Source: Candidatus Poribacteria bacterium (GTDB lineage Bacteria; Poribacteria; WGA-4E; WGA-3G). Taken from it: 64,000 nucleotides of DNA. The notes below the pieces were generated by a model. The model did not search any database, was not told the DNA's origin, and was given only the letters and a program-made list of their open reading frames with translations. Of this stretch, positions 16,649 to 25,927 are shown one piece after another; the stretch's first letter is position 1; each line of letters opens with the position of its first letter. Position numbers and translations under genes: made by a program. The stretch lies in the NCBI GenBank assembly GCA_028820635.1, contig JAPPIG010000064.1, positions 1 to 64,000 of the forward strand, in the 5' to 3' direction.

Positions 16649-19477
16649 TTAGAAAGTTTGTGTTAACCGTGCCATAGCTAAACGCCCAATTTCTGGTGTT
16701 CCGACGAATTGCTGATGTTTACGATCCAGCAGATTTTGGACAGTCACCGATAGACGTGGTTTAGGTCCGAGTGGAATAGCATAGCCAGCGTTTAAATCAA
16801 TCGTATAATACGATTCAACCTCACCGACATAAACCCCTGATCGAACAGGAAATCCCTGCACAAACCGTGCTCGTAGCCCTACACCCAATCCGAGATCAAT
16901 ATTAGTGTATTGAACGGTAGCACCGAATTTATTTTTAGGAGCGTTTAGGGCAATATCACCGATTCCGTCAACGTTTTCAAAGAAATCTTCGCTAACAAAC
17001 GAATAATTTGCACCAAGACTCCAACTTGGATTGAGGAAAAATGTAAAATTCATATCTAATCCATTCAGCGATATGTCACCGTAGTTGCGATAGGTTAGCA
17101 TAACAGCATTTGGATCTACCGCTTGTTCAGGTGTTACCGTGCCAAACGGAATGAAAGCGGCACCGTTATTTTCAGTTCCTGCTACGAAAAGCGTTACCAA
17201 TTCATCTACTGGTGATCCGTTGCCGTTCCCACCTTGAGTAGGTGCATCAAATGCAAGCAGTGCTTGGGCAAGCGCTGCATTTTGAGGATCGGCTAATGCT
17301 GCCCCGATCTGTTGTCCTAAAGAAGCACTCAAAGTTGCCGCGTCCAGGAACACATTAGGAGTTTCAACGAACAATGGAGCGATGAAATTGTTGATTCTTG
17401 AGTGATACACATCAGCAGAAAAAGCCAATCTATTTAGGAGAATGCCTTTGTATCCGACCTCATAAGTTTGCGTGATAGTTGGCTGAAGCGAGTCTACATC
17501 ATTTACATCTTCAACATCAATAAAATTTGATGTCTGTGGATCAAGAGAACGTAAGACATTGTTCACACCCGTTACCTGTTGCGGGATAACGCTGTCAAAT
17601 CCTGCGGAGAGGGCTGTCACCATCTCAGCTGGAAGTCCTTGTGCGGCTAAACCTGCTTCAAAAGTTGGCTTTGCTGCAGCCATCACAGCACTTCTGGCAA
17701 CACCCCACATGACATTGGTAAAAAGCGGATCGTTGAGAGGAATATATGCACCATCTTCAAGCTTGCCTAACGGCGAAAAGGGAGAACGGAACAGTGGGTT
17801 ACCATCCTCACTTCTTTTAAAGGTAAATCCTGTGTCTGAGGGAACACCTTGTGCTCGTATGTCAATATTTGGACCGAAGCCCAATGCAGGTTCAAAGTTG
17901 GCACCTAACTTAAATGCATCCGGTGCTGAAAGAATATCAAGGAACAGGTTTGAAGTCCCTGGCGTATTGAAAGCGCGGTTATAGGTTACCCTAACATTAT
18001 GGTCGTCATTCGGTTGAAACGCAAGCGCGACTCTGGGTGAAAGCACAATATCGTTGAGATGGTTATGTTGATCAGCTCTTCCTGCTGCAAGCAACTTCAG
18101 CTGCGGAAGGATATTGGTTTCCGATTGTAAATAGGCACCTATTTCGTCTATGTTGTCGTTTTCTTCGTTGGCGCCATTAATTGTGCCTTCAGTATCAGGG
18201 CGGGTGAGCAACACATCCAATCCATAAGTAAAACGTTGCACATCTCCAATCCCATAACTGTGTTGTATCTGCGCAACATACAGGTTGGAATTGTCAACTG
18301 TTGGCAAACCTGTCCGCAGGACATAGGTATTCCCAGCATCACTCCGATTCCAAAATGCTTGGGCAAAGAGGTCCTTGTAAATGAAACGTGCTTGAGCATA
18401 ACCGTAAGTCCAGTTTTTAGCTTGTCCAGCACCAATACCGGTCAGTTCAATACCGGTGGCTTGTGTCAAACCGCTGGCAAGAATTACGGTTGCATCATCA
18501 CTGGGACTATAATCAACTCGGAATTCGCCGCGAGCGTATGCAGAATCAAATACAGGTTCCAGTTTGCCTTCCATGTCTTCTTTAGCACGCCCTTCTTCCC
18601 AATCATCACCTCGCATATAATTTGCTGTCAATTTATAGCCGATCGTGTCATTGATAACACCGGCATGCCGAAGTGAACCAGTGAGTATACGCCGTTCACC
18701 ACCACCTACACTAACTGTTGTGCCTTGGGAAGTAAATGGAGAACGGGTGAGAATGTGCATCACACCGTTGGCGCTGTTTGGACCGTACAGTGCCGCACCC
18801 GGACCTGATACGACTTCAATCTGCTCAATATCTTCACTTATAGTAGGTATAAGTGTGTAGGCATTGACACGCAGTGAAGGAACACTTGCAATCCGATTGT
18901 CTACGAGCGACAAAAGATTCCCTGAAAATACGTTATTGAAACCGCGCACGACAACATACGAGGTGCCAATGCCAGATGTAACAACATCTACTGCACGCAA
19001 CGATTTTAAGTGTTCTGTAACACTCAGCGAGACTCGGTCTTTGATTTCAGAGTCGTCAAGCAAAGCAACTGATGCTGGTGCTTCAAGTACTTTTTCCTTA
19101 CGACGTGATGCTGTTACCGAAACCTTTGCAAGTTGTATGACTTCCGACGAAAGGGAAATCTCTACCGATTTTGTTTCATCTGAAGCAAGTTCAACATTCG
19201 CTATTACCTCTTCGGCGTATCCCGGAGATGATGCGGTAATTGTGTAGACACCTGCAGCTAAATTAACTAATGCAAGTGCGCCATCTGCATCGCTAACACC
19301 TTTAGCAGCATTGCCAGTTTTAGGTGTGACGGTAATGGTAACATTGTTCAGTTTATTGCCGGTTTGGGCATCTGTTACTGTGAGGTTCAATCTTGCGGCT
19401 TGCACAGACACCGTAGCAACTCCTAAAAAAATGAATAAGACGAACACCGCTATACCTACTAAGATCAATCGTTTCAT
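16649..19477 (-). CDS. TonB-dependent outer-membrane receptor with carboxypeptidase-regulatory-like N-domain
   Basis: About 942 residues. I start at the ATG at 19475-19477 (MKRLILVGIAVFVLFIFLG signal peptide), which has AAAGGAG 8 nt upstream, not at the ATG 60 nt before it. Order: signal peptide; CarboxypepD_reg-like beta domain (LTVTDAQTGNKLNNVTITV through YAEEVIANVEL); plug (VTASRRKEKVLEAPASVALL, VVRGFNNVFSGN, IEVVSGPGAALYGPNSANGVM); and a beta-barrel ending in Phe (ARLTQTF), the usual outer-membrane insertion signal. The barrel has a long Ala/Gly-rich extracellular loop (about residues 590-780). No TonB/ExbB genes are nearby. Substrate unknown; the N-domain type is common in SusC-like and siderophore receptors. 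Confidence 0.9.
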   Translation of the reverse strand: MKRLILVGIAVFVLFIFLGVATVSVQAARLNLTVTDAQTGNKLNNVTITVTPKTGNAAKGVSDADGALALVNLAAGVYTITASSPGYAEEVIANVELASDETKSVEISLSSEVIQLAKVSVTASRRKEKVLEAPASVALLDDSEIKDRVSLSVTEHLKSLRAVDVVTSGIGTSYVVVRGFNNVFSGNLLSLVDNRIASVPSLRVNAYTLIPTISEDIEQIEVVSGPGAALYGPNSANGVMHILTRSPFTSQGTTVSVGGGERRILTGSLRHAGVINDTIGYKLTANYMRGDDWEEGRAKEDMEGKLEPVFDSAYARGEFRVDYSPSDDATVILASGLTQATGIELTGIGAGQAKNWTYGYAQARFIYKDLFAQAFWNRSDAGNTYVLRTGLPTVDNSNLYVAQIQHSYGIGDVQRFTYGLDVLLTRPDTEGTINGANEENDNIDEIGAYLQSETNILPQLKLLAAGRADQHNHLNDIVLSPRVALAFQPNDDHNVRVTYNRAFNTPGTSNLFLDILSAPDAFKLGANFEPALGFGPNIDIRAQGVPSDTGFTFKRSEDGNPLFRSPFSPLGKLEDGAYIPLNDPLFTNVMWGVARSAVMAAAKPTFEAGLAAQGLPAEMVTALSAGFDSVIPQQVTGVNNVLRSLDPQTSNFIDVEDVNDVDSLQPTITQTYEVGYKGILLNRLAFSADVYHSRINNFIAPLFVETPNVFLDAATLSASLGQQIGAALADPQNAALAQALLAFDAPTQGGNGNGSPVDELVTLFVAGTENNGAAFIPFGTVTPEQAVDPNAVMLTYRNYGDISLNGLDMNFTFFLNPSWSLGANYSFVSEDFFENVDGIGDIALNAPKNKFGATVQYTNIDLGLGVGLRARFVQGFPVRSGVYVGEVESYYTIDLNAGYAIPLGPKPRLSVTVQNLLDRKHQQFVGTPEIGRLAMARLTQTF

Positions 19478-19586
19478 TACATTAACTCCTTTATTTAAGA
19501 AACATTGGCGGTTACCACTTGAAAAAGCAGCATCCAAGAACCAATATCAAAGCAAAGACAGGCGACGAATTGTCGTGTCAAAAATG

Positions 19587-19610
19587 TTGCTGAAGACAAA
19601 TATTCAGCAA
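19587..19610. other. Inverted repeat upstream of the TonB receptor gene
   Basis: TTGCTGAA (19587-19594) and TTCAGCAA (19603-19610) form an 8-bp stem with an 8-nt loop about 110 nt before the receptor's ATG, in its presumed leader or promoter region. It may be an operator or a leader hairpin. Nothing else is evident in 19478-19736 except a CTAATACCAAATTAACG motif near 19696-19712 that is also seen at the MITE-like unit at 28590. Confidence 0.35.
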
Positions 19611-19736
19611 TCTAATAACAGTGGTTAAGTATCACAAATCTCAAAAGAAAAAGCAAACTTTTTTAATTGTGGTAGATTTTAGAATTATTGTGTGCTAATA
19701 CCAAATTAACGAACAGGATTTATCCTAATATAATGG

Positions 19737-20570
19737 CTATTGGCTAAATAAATATCCAAGAAGTTGTTCACCCTCACGAAAATCAGGGATAATGATGTCC
19801 GCGCCAGCGCGAATGAGTCGTTCTCGTTTATCAGCATTCATATTGTATACATTATCTTCAACAGACGCAACACCTACAGCAATTGCCCCCACCGCTTTAG
19901 CATTCTCAATCTCTACATACCCATCCCCAATAATCAGTAGTTCACTACCGCTCAGTTTAAAATCTGTAAGGATTTTCTGTATAACCATGGCTTTAGAGAA
20001 CTTCTTATATTCACGCAATGCACCGAAAATACCGCCACTAAAATACTGCGCCACACCAAGAAGTTCCGCTTCATTCTTGACAAATTCTACATCTGTCCCG
20101 CTGGCGAGATAGCATTTAACACCCAATTCATGCAGGCTTTGAAGAAATTCAAGTGCCATTGGAACGCGTAACGTCTCTGCAGACAAGTTCCCTACCGCGA
20201 GTCCTGAAATACGTTGCTCAACAATAGGCAGTAAGCGATTATTGTACTCATCTTTATATGCAAGCGGATCTTTCGGGTTTCCACCTCGCTTCTCAATTTC
20301 CTCACCTAACTGAATCATCTGATAAATAGTTTGTTTCCCTGTGAGTCTGTCAACAAATTCAACTACAATAGATTCCAATTGTTCTTTGGTTTCATTTGTA
20401 TCAGTTTCTGTTTGGAGAAATTCAACCATCATCGGCACCATCACGTTCTGCCACCCATCTCTAATAAGGGAGATTGTCCCATCAAAATCGAAAACGACAT
20501 GACGGATATTCCCAGTTTGGATTTCACGGTGGATTTCAATAGAAGTTCCATCTAAAAATACGTTTTGCAT
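19737..20570 (-). CDS. HAD-superfamily hydrolase (phosphatase-like)
   Basis: A 277-residue cytoplasmic protein with HAD motif I VVFDFDGTISLI (nucleophile Asp in the DFDGT core at about residue 28), a helical cap, motif II YLASGTD, a lysine motif region KFSKAMVIQKIL and motif IV LLIIGDGYVEIENAKAVGAIAVG. All catalytic elements are present, so a phosphatase or phosphoglucomutase-like activity is likely. The natural substrate cannot be told. The gene diverges from the DUF58 gene with a 106-nt interval between them. Confidence 0.85.
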   Translation of the reverse strand: MQNVFLDGTSIEIHREIQTGNIRHVVFDFDGTISLIRDGWQNVMVPMMVEFLQTETDTNETKEQLESIVVEFVDRLTGKQTIYQMIQLGEEIEKRGGNPKDPLAYKDEYNNRLLPIVEQRISGLAVGNLSAETLRVPMALEFLQSLHELGVKCYLASGTDVEFVKNEAELLGVAQYFSGGIFGALREYKKFSKAMVIQKILTDFKLSGSELLIIGDGYVEIENAKAVGAIAVGVASVEDNVYNMNADKRERLIRAGADIIIPDFREGEQLLGYLFSQ

Positions 20571-20676
20571 AGGTTTTACTTACTCAAATTAAGATGTTGA
20601 TTTATCGCTACTTTTCTGATAATATAATGTGGTATAGATAATTAAGCAACTAAAATCTGTCTTAATAGAAGATGGC

Positions 20677-21552
20677 ATGGACGAAAAAGAAATCCTGAAA
20701 AAGATTCGACGTATTGACATATTCACAAATCGGTTGGTGAATTCCGTCTTTGCAGGTGAATATAAGAGCATTTTCAAAGGACAGGGAATCACATTTGATG
20801 AGGTGAGAGAATATCAGGAAGGTGATGAAATCAGGGCTATCGATTGGAATGTTACTGCCCGCATGGGACAAACCTATATTAAAAAGTATGTTGAAGAACG
20901 CGAGTTAACCATGATGTTGCTGGTGGATATGAGCGCGTCAACTGCGTTTGGAAGTATTCCTGAAACGAAAGCTGAGATTGCAGCAGAAATTGCTGCGCTT
21001 CTCGCTTTTTCAGCAATCAAAAACAACGACAAAGTCGGGTTAATCTGCTTCACTGATACAGTTGAACATTTTGTCGCGCCACGTAAAGGTAAAAGACACG
21101 TCTTGCGTGTTGTTCGGGATATTCTCCGCTTTCAACCGAGTCAATCCGGCACAAACATAACTGAAGCATTAATATTTGCCGATCAGGTTTTAAAACCGCA
21201 CAGTGTTGTATTTCTAATCTCGGATTTTATGGATACAGACTATCAGAAGCAGCTACGTATCACTGCCAAGCGACACTCATTAATTGCTGTTACACTACAA
21301 GATAGACGAGAAGTAGAGATACCGAACGTAGGATTAATTGAACTTGAAAACGCAGAAACCCGAGAACGAATGGTTGTAGATACACGGTCTGAACAAGCAC
21401 GACAACTATATGCGGACCTCAATCAAGAAGCAGATGCAGCACGGTTACAAGTTTTTCGGGCAAGCCAGACTGATTATATCAATATCCGCACGGATGAGTC
21501 TTATGTAATACCCCTCATGCGCTTTTTTCGTCAGCGCGCTGCGCGGGGTTAA
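20677..21552 (+). CDS. DUF58 domain protein
   Basis: A 291-residue cytoplasmic protein. It has the DUF58 hallmark GEYKSIFKGQGITFDEVREY followed by GDEIRAIDWNVTARMGQ and then a von Willebrand A-like fold (LLVDMSASTAFG, a partial MIDAS DxSxS, and VVFLISDFMDTDY). DUF58 proteins are normally encoded next to MoxR AAA ATPases and BatA/BatB-like proteins and help assemble or activate protein complexes. None of these partners is adjacent here, so the gene appears isolated. Confidence 0.92.
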   Translation: MDEKEILKKIRRIDIFTNRLVNSVFAGEYKSIFKGQGITFDEVREYQEGDEIRAIDWNVTARMGQTYIKKYVEERELTMMLLVDMSASTAFGSIPETKAEIAAEIAALLAFSAIKNNDKVGLICFTDTVEHFVAPRKGKRHVLRVVRDILRFQPSQSGTNITEALIFADQVLKPHSVVFLISDFMDTDYQKQLRITAKRHSLIAVTLQDRREVEIPNVGLIELENAETRERMVVDTRSEQARQLYADLNQEADAARLQVFRASQTDYINIRTDESYVIPLMRFFRQRAARG

Positions 21553-21608
21553 GTATTGTTCTAAAAACCGTAGGCGACGGTTCGGTTATACATAAACACT
21601 ATACTGTT

Positions 21609-22379
21609 ATGACCAAACTTGAGATTAAGAATTTAACACATACCTTTGTCCAAAAAAATAGCCAACTACAGGTGTTGGACAAGTTAAACTTTTCAGTCGA
21701 AACAGGGCAATTCGTCGCTTTGCTTGGTCCCTCCGGATGTGGAAAAAGCACGTTGTTCAATATCATCTCTGGACTCCTCAAACCGCAAGCTGGGGAAATT
21801 TACCTCAACAGGAAACGTATTCAAGGTAATACAGGCACATTCGGATATATGCAACAAAAAGATCTTCTTTTACAGTGGCGAACAGTCTTAAAGAACGTAA
21901 TGATTGGACCAGAAATTCAGAAAGAATCACTTATTAAGACAAAAAAGGAAGCGCTCAAACTGTTAACTCAGCTTGGCTTGCAGGGATTTGCAAATAGTTA
22001 CCCGATGCAACTTTCAGGTGGAATGCGTCAACGTGTTGCCTTGGTCCGCACACTCCTCTTTCGTAAAGATATTCTACTTTTAGATGAACCTTTCGGCGCT
22101 TTAGACGCAATGACGCGGACCGTGATGCAGTCCATACTTTTAGATATTTGGCACAAAGGCGGGCAAACAGTATTGTTGATAACACATGATATTGAGGAAG
22201 CACTTCTCCTTGCCGACAAAATTTATGTCTTAACCGCAAGACCTGCATCAATAAAGGCCGAAGTTGAAATCCCATTACAGCGTCCCAGAAGCATCACAGA
22301 TAAAGATATGATCAACCTGAAAAGCGAATTATTTGAGATGATGCAGGTAGAAATGCAACAAGTATTCAATACGAACTGA
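21609..22379 (+). CDS. ABC transporter ATPase of the nitrate/sulfonate/taurine type (orphan)
   Basis: A 256-residue ATPase with Walker A GPSGCGKST, Q-loop GYMQQKDLLLQWRTVLKNV, signature LSGGMRQRVALVRTLL, Walker B LLLDEPFGALDAMTR and H-loop LLITHDIEEALLLADKIYVL. The QQKDLLLQWRTV segment is characteristic of SsuB/TauB/NrtD importers of small organic anions or thiamine precursors. No permease or binding-protein gene is adjacent, so the partner must lie elsewhere. A 6-bp hairpin (21566-21582, AACCGT/ACGGTT) separates it from the DUF58 gene. Confidence 0.92.
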   Translation: MTKLEIKNLTHTFVQKNSQLQVLDKLNFSVETGQFVALLGPSGCGKSTLFNIISGLLKPQAGEIYLNRKRIQGNTGTFGYMQQKDLLLQWRTVLKNVMIGPEIQKESLIKTKKEALKLLTQLGLQGFANSYPMQLSGGMRQRVALVRTLLFRKDILLLDEPFGALDAMTRTVMQSILLDIWHKGGQTVLLITHDIEEALLLADKIYVLTARPASIKAEVEIPLQRPRSITDKDMINLKSELFEMMQVEMQQVFNTN

Positions 22380-22461
22380 TGTTTTCTATATTCACCTTTG
22401 CTTGTCGGATGGCTTGTAAGTTGATTGTTCTACTTTTTTCACATTTGAAAGGAGACCATTT

Positions 22462-23550
22462 TTGAAACAGAAGTTATATTTTTTAGTAAATACCCTCATA
22501 CTCTTATTTGTTATTTCTATCGTAGGATGCGGAGAAGATGACTCGGTGGAAATCCAATCTGTTGATCCGCCAGACGGAAGTACTATATCCACAGACGCAA
22601 CAATTACTGTGAATTTTAACGACAACCCACAAAATCTTACGGTTTCCAAAGGAAAGGCAGCTACTTCTGATAATGCCACTACCATTGCAGGTCCGTTTCC
22701 ATTAGGGATGCTTGAGATTGAACTCACTTGGGATGGTGGAAATCGTAGACTCACTTATACCGTAGAAGATCAAGTCGTAGTCCCTGAAGATATGGTACTT
22801 ATTCCTGCAGGAGAGTTCCAGTTGGGCAGTATTAGCGCAGAAGCAGGAAACGTGGAACAACCCGGACATACGGTCTACCTTGACGCATTCTATATGGACA
22901 AATATGAGGTGACGAATGCCGATTATAAAAAATTTATTGATGTAAACCCGGAATGGCAAAAAGGGACGATTGCCAGTAGGTTTCACGATGGAAATTACCT
23001 TGAAAATTGGGATGGAAATGCCTATCCAAATGACAAGGCTAATCATCCTGTTGTTTCTGTAAGTTGGTATGCCGCAGCAGCCTATGCAGACTGGGTAAAC
23101 AAGCGGCTTCCAACTGAGGCTGAATGGGAAAAGGCTGCGCGGGGCGGTGCGGAAGGTCAAAAATATCCTTGGGGAAATACAATTGATGATGACAAAGCAA
23201 ATTATAGCCTGAATGTTGGATTAACTGGGAGTACAACGCCTGTAGGTGATTATCCGCCTAACGGATATGATTTATATGATATAGTCGGAAATGTATTGGA
23301 ATGGTGTCTTGATGCGTATGACAGGGATTTTTATGACGATCCACCAGATAACAATCCTATAGCTGGTCCCGATAGCATTGAGGAAGTATTAGAAAAGTTG
23401 AAGGACATTACATCTTCTCGTGCTTTACGGGGTGGTTCATGGGTAGAGAGCGGTCAACCTCGGATATGGATTACATACCGACGCGGTAATGAACCAGCGC
23501 GTACAAGTCATTTAATCGGTTTTCGGTGTGCAAAATCGATTTCACCTTAA
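22462..23550 (+). CDS. Lipoprotein with FGE/SUMF1-type fold lacking the catalytic cysteines
   Basis: A 362-residue lipoprotein. The start is TTG with GGAG 7 nt upstream; lipobox ISIVGC gives Cys23. An Ig-like segment (about 30-110, SVDPPDGSTISTDATITVNF) is followed by the formylglycine-generating-enzyme fold: MVLIPAGEFQLGS, DAFYMDKYEVTNADYKKFI, NHPVVSVSWYAAAAYADWVNKRLPTEAEWEKAARGG, NVLEWCLDAY, ALRGGSWVES, and GFRCAKS at the end. True FGEs have two catalytic Cys just after RGGSF; here that segment has none. I infer a binding or structural role rather than sulfatase activation. Confidence 0.85.
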   Translation: MKQKLYFLVNTLILLFVISIVGCGEDDSVEIQSVDPPDGSTISTDATITVNFNDNPQNLTVSKGKAATSDNATTIAGPFPLGMLEIELTWDGGNRRLTYTVEDQVVVPEDMVLIPAGEFQLGSISAEAGNVEQPGHTVYLDAFYMDKYEVTNADYKKFIDVNPEWQKGTIASRFHDGNYLENWDGNAYPNDKANHPVVSVSWYAAAAYADWVNKRLPTEAEWEKAARGGAEGQKYPWGNTIDDDKANYSLNVGLTGSTTPVGDYPPNGYDLYDIVGNVLEWCLDAYDRDFYDDPPDNNPIAGPDSIEEVLEKLKDITSSRALRGGSWVESGQPRIWITYRRGNEPARTSHLIGFRCAKSISP

Positions 23551-23603
23551 GTCTTGAAATAAGATGTCTTGTTTTCTTGTAATTCAGACATGTGTAATAA
23601 TAC

Positions 23604-23623
23604 GGTTGGAATTAATTCCAACC
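23604..23623. repeat. Perfect 20-bp palindrome
   Basis: GGTTGGAATTAATTCCAACC is a perfect palindrome in the 145-nt gap between the FGE-fold lipoprotein and a Gfo/Idh/MocA gene. It could be a terminator stem (no T-run), an operator or a repeat unit. Confidence 0.5.
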
Positions 23624-23695
23624 TACTAAGTTAGATAAATTTTTGAATGTTTCCAAATGAATCTGGATAATTTTCTAAAAAGAAAGGATTAAGTT

Positions 23696-24676
23696 ATGAC
23701 AAAATGTGCACTAATCAGTGGTCGAGGAATGGGTATGATGCACGGCGGCAACTTCCACGACCATCCAGATGCTGAAGTTGTTGCTGTTTGTGAAATGGAC
23801 CCTGAACTTCTTGAAAAAGCGAAAGAACACTTCGGTGTTCCAGGGTATTTATCTATTCAAGAGTTGTTGGCAAACTGTGATCCCGATCTCGTACTCCTAA
23901 TTGTCAATGAAACACGTCGTATCCCGCCATTACGTGAGTTGATTGCTGGTGGGCAGAATGTGTTCACTGAAAAACCGTTATGCGGACTACAAGGTCAGGC
24001 TACAGTTCGGGAAGCAGACCTCGCCATCGCATCACACGCTATTGGGGCGTGGCGCGACTCCGACCTCAAATTTGGTATTGACTTCAACTACCGTTTTATG
24101 GAACACTTCAGAAAACTTCACGAAGATGTTGTGGAAGGACGGTTGGGTGAAATTAAGATGCTTCATGCACGCGCGCACTTCAACTGTTGGTCACACATCA
24201 TCGACCAGATTCTCTGGGATATGGGCACACCTGAATGGGTGAGTGTTGTTGGCGATCCGAATGAAGGCGGCGGTTGGAAACGTCTAATTCATATCGGTTG
24301 GGAAGGTGGAGTAATCGGCTCGCTTACCGGTACAAACCTCTGGGGATACGATGATCATCCACTCCGAGTTAAAATACTTGGTGATAAATCTTACGCTGAA
24401 GCGAAGGGTTTGGATGGTTCATATATACGTCGTAAAGCGAACAACTCTGAAGTAGAAGAAAAGTGGGAGAACGAACCTGGCAAACCGGAAATGCCAGAAT
24501 CTTTCAAGAGAATGGCTGATGGTGTAATTAAAGCAATGCAAGCTGACCAATCGTTCCCTGCTGACGGAGAAGCAGCATGGAATGAACTTCTGTTTGAGGC
24601 AGCAGTCCATCGCTCCGCTTTACAAAACGGTGCCCGTGTCTATCTTGCGGATGTGGACAAAGCCGCTTTTGTCTAA
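23696..24676 (+). CDS. Gfo/Idh/MocA family NAD(P)-dependent oxidoreductase
   Basis: A 326-residue dehydrogenase. The N-terminal Rossmann fold has a variant nucleotide-binding loop SGRGMGMMHGG, then AEVVAVCEMDPELLEKAKEHFG and the conserved GGQNVFTEKPLCG (the EKP lysine). The C-terminal domain has FNYRFMEHFRKLHEDVVEGRLGEIKMLHARAH and WDMGTPEWV. AAAGGA is 8 nt before the ATG. The family oxidises or reduces sugars, inositols and related polyols; the substrate is not predictable. It stands alone, followed by a hairpin. Confidence 0.9.
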   Translation: MTKCALISGRGMGMMHGGNFHDHPDAEVVAVCEMDPELLEKAKEHFGVPGYLSIQELLANCDPDLVLLIVNETRRIPPLRELIAGGQNVFTEKPLCGLQGQATVREADLAIASHAIGAWRDSDLKFGIDFNYRFMEHFRKLHEDVVEGRLGEIKMLHARAHFNCWSHIIDQILWDMGTPEWVSVVGDPNEGGGWKRLIHIGWEGGVIGSLTGTNLWGYDDHPLRVKILGDKSYAEAKGLDGSYIRRKANNSEVEEKWENEPGKPEMPESFKRMADGVIKAMQADQSFPADGEAAWNELLFEAAVHRSALQNGARVYLADVDKAAFV

Positions 24677-24693
24677 AGTAGATACCGAATTTG

Positions 24694-24718
24694 TAGGCGC
24701 GCTTTGTAAGCGCGCCTA
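24694..24718. terminator. Convergent hairpin, 11-bp stem with TGT loop
   Basis: TAGGCGCGCTT (24694-24704), loop TGT, AAGCGCGCCTA (24708-24718): a perfect 11-bp stem between convergent genes. The same architecture with a different inner stem recurs at 28637-28661, so it is both a likely transcription barrier and a member of a repeat family. Confidence 0.6.
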
Positions 24719-24745
24719 TATTCCTAAATAGAAATGATTGGCATA

Positions 24746-25744
24746 TTAAAAATCGGTATCAACTTTGACAATAATCTTACCAAGTTTCTCCCCTGTAAAT
24801 AGGGCGATAAATGCCTTAGATGCATTCTCTAAACCTTCTATGATTGTCTCTTCCCAAGTGATTTTTTCTTCACTTATCCACTGCTGCATATCCCGATAAA
24901 ATTCATTGTTGCGCGCCATGAAATCTGTTACTATGAATCCTTGTAATTTAATCCGCTTGCCGATAGCCGAACTGAGATTTGTCGGACCGGGAGTGGGTTC
25001 AATATCGTTATACTGAGAGATCATCCCGCACAGTGGAATACGTCCGTGCATATTCATCACAGCGAGTGCGGCTTGCAAATGTTTCCCACCTACATTCTCA
25101 AAATAAATGTCAAGACCATCTGGGCAATGTTTTCTGAGTTCTGCCTCTAAATTTTCAACCTTTTTATAGTTAAACGCTGCATCAACACCTGCTTTCTCTA
25201 TCAACCATGTGACTTTTTCGTCAGAACCAGCACTCGCCACGACTCGGCAACCTTTGATTTTGGCAATCTGGCATACAATAGAACCGACTGCCCCCGCTGC
25301 TGCGGAGACAAAAACTGTTTCTCCTTCTTTTGGTTGACCTATCTCTAACAATCCAAAGTAGGCTGTGCGTCCGGGCATACCAACTGCGCCTAAAAATGAC
25401 TGAAGTGGAGCAATAGTAGTATCAATAGATGTCAAACTCTCTGCGCTTGCAATGTAATGGTCCCGCCATCCTGAATATCCTGTTACATAATCTCCAACCT
25501 TAAACTTACCGCTATTTGATAACACAATCTTACCGACACACCCACCCCCAAGTGGTTTACCTAATTCTGCAGATCGCATACCGCCCCGCATATATGGGTC
25601 CACTGAAGTATAAATATTCTTTACTAATACCTCTCCATCATCGGGTTCAGGTAGCGGCACCTCAACCACTTCAAAATCTTCTTCCTTCGGCATTCCAACA
25701 ATACGATTTTTAAGATGAATTTGCCTACTTACTAAATTAGCCAT
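24746..25744 (-). CDS. NADP-dependent MDR oxidoreductase (CurA/leukotriene B4 dehydrogenase-like)
   Basis: A 332-residue zinc-independent medium-chain reductase. Typical features are YTSVDPYMRGGM, SAAAGAVGSIVCQIAKIKGCRVVASAGSDEK as the NADP-binding fold, FENVGGKHLQAALAVMN, and RIKLQGFIVTDF near the end. There are no structural-zinc cysteines. Relatives reduce enone double bonds with NADPH. The gene reads from its own promoter at 25790-25818, divergent from the methyltransferase promoter. Confidence 0.93.
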   Translation of the reverse strand: MANLVSRQIHLKNRIVGMPKEEDFEVVEVPLPEPDDGEVLVKNIYTSVDPYMRGGMRSAELGKPLGGGCVGKIVLSNSGKFKVGDYVTGYSGWRDHYIASAESLTSIDTTIAPLQSFLGAVGMPGRTAYFGLLEIGQPKEGETVFVSAAAGAVGSIVCQIAKIKGCRVVASAGSDEKVTWLIEKAGVDAAFNYKKVENLEAELRKHCPDGLDIYFENVGGKHLQAALAVMNMHGRIPLCGMISQYNDIEPTPGPTNLSSAIGKRIKLQGFIVTDFMARNNEFYRDMQQWISEEKITWEETIIEGLENASKAFIALFTGEKLGKIIVKVDTDF

Positions 25745-25789
25745 TTTCTTCTCCTATCGCTGATTACAATTTCTTTATAATCTAATGTA

Positions 25790-25818
25790 ATGATATCTAT
25801 ATATGAGAAATAAGTCAA
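25790..25818 (-). promoter_or_regulatory. Minus-strand promoter of the MDR reductase gene
   Basis: On the minus strand: TTGACT (25813-25818), 17-nt spacer, TATCAT (25790-25795), about 45 nt before the ATG at 25744. Each hexamer differs from consensus by one base. Confidence 0.6.
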
Positions 25819-25842
25819 GAGTTAGGATACTCTGAAATTCAT

Positions 25843-25871
25843 TTGACATTTGTTTGTGAATGTGGTTTTAT
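25843..25871 (+). promoter_or_regulatory. Plus-strand promoter of the methyltransferase gene
   Basis: TTGACA (25843-25848), 17-nt spacer, TTTTAT (25866-25871); a perfect -35 with a weak -10. It lies back to back with the minus-strand promoter, 24 nt apart, with TACTCTGAAA between them, a motif also present in the palindrome at 53730-53747. Confidence 0.45.
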
Positions 25872-25927
25872 TAATAGCGTGAAGGATAAATCGACACAAG
25901 GAAAGAGTCATCTTAGGAGAATATTAA

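Noticed and set aside
20597..20628. TTGATT...TATAAT promoter before the DUF58 gene
   Set aside because: The spacer is 20 nt, too long for a normal sigma-70 promoter. The TATAAT alone may still be a -10 box.
22462..23550. Calling this gene the formylglycine-generating enzyme for the sulfatase
   Set aside because: The catalytic cysteines are absent and the protein is a lipoprotein far from the sulfatase gene.
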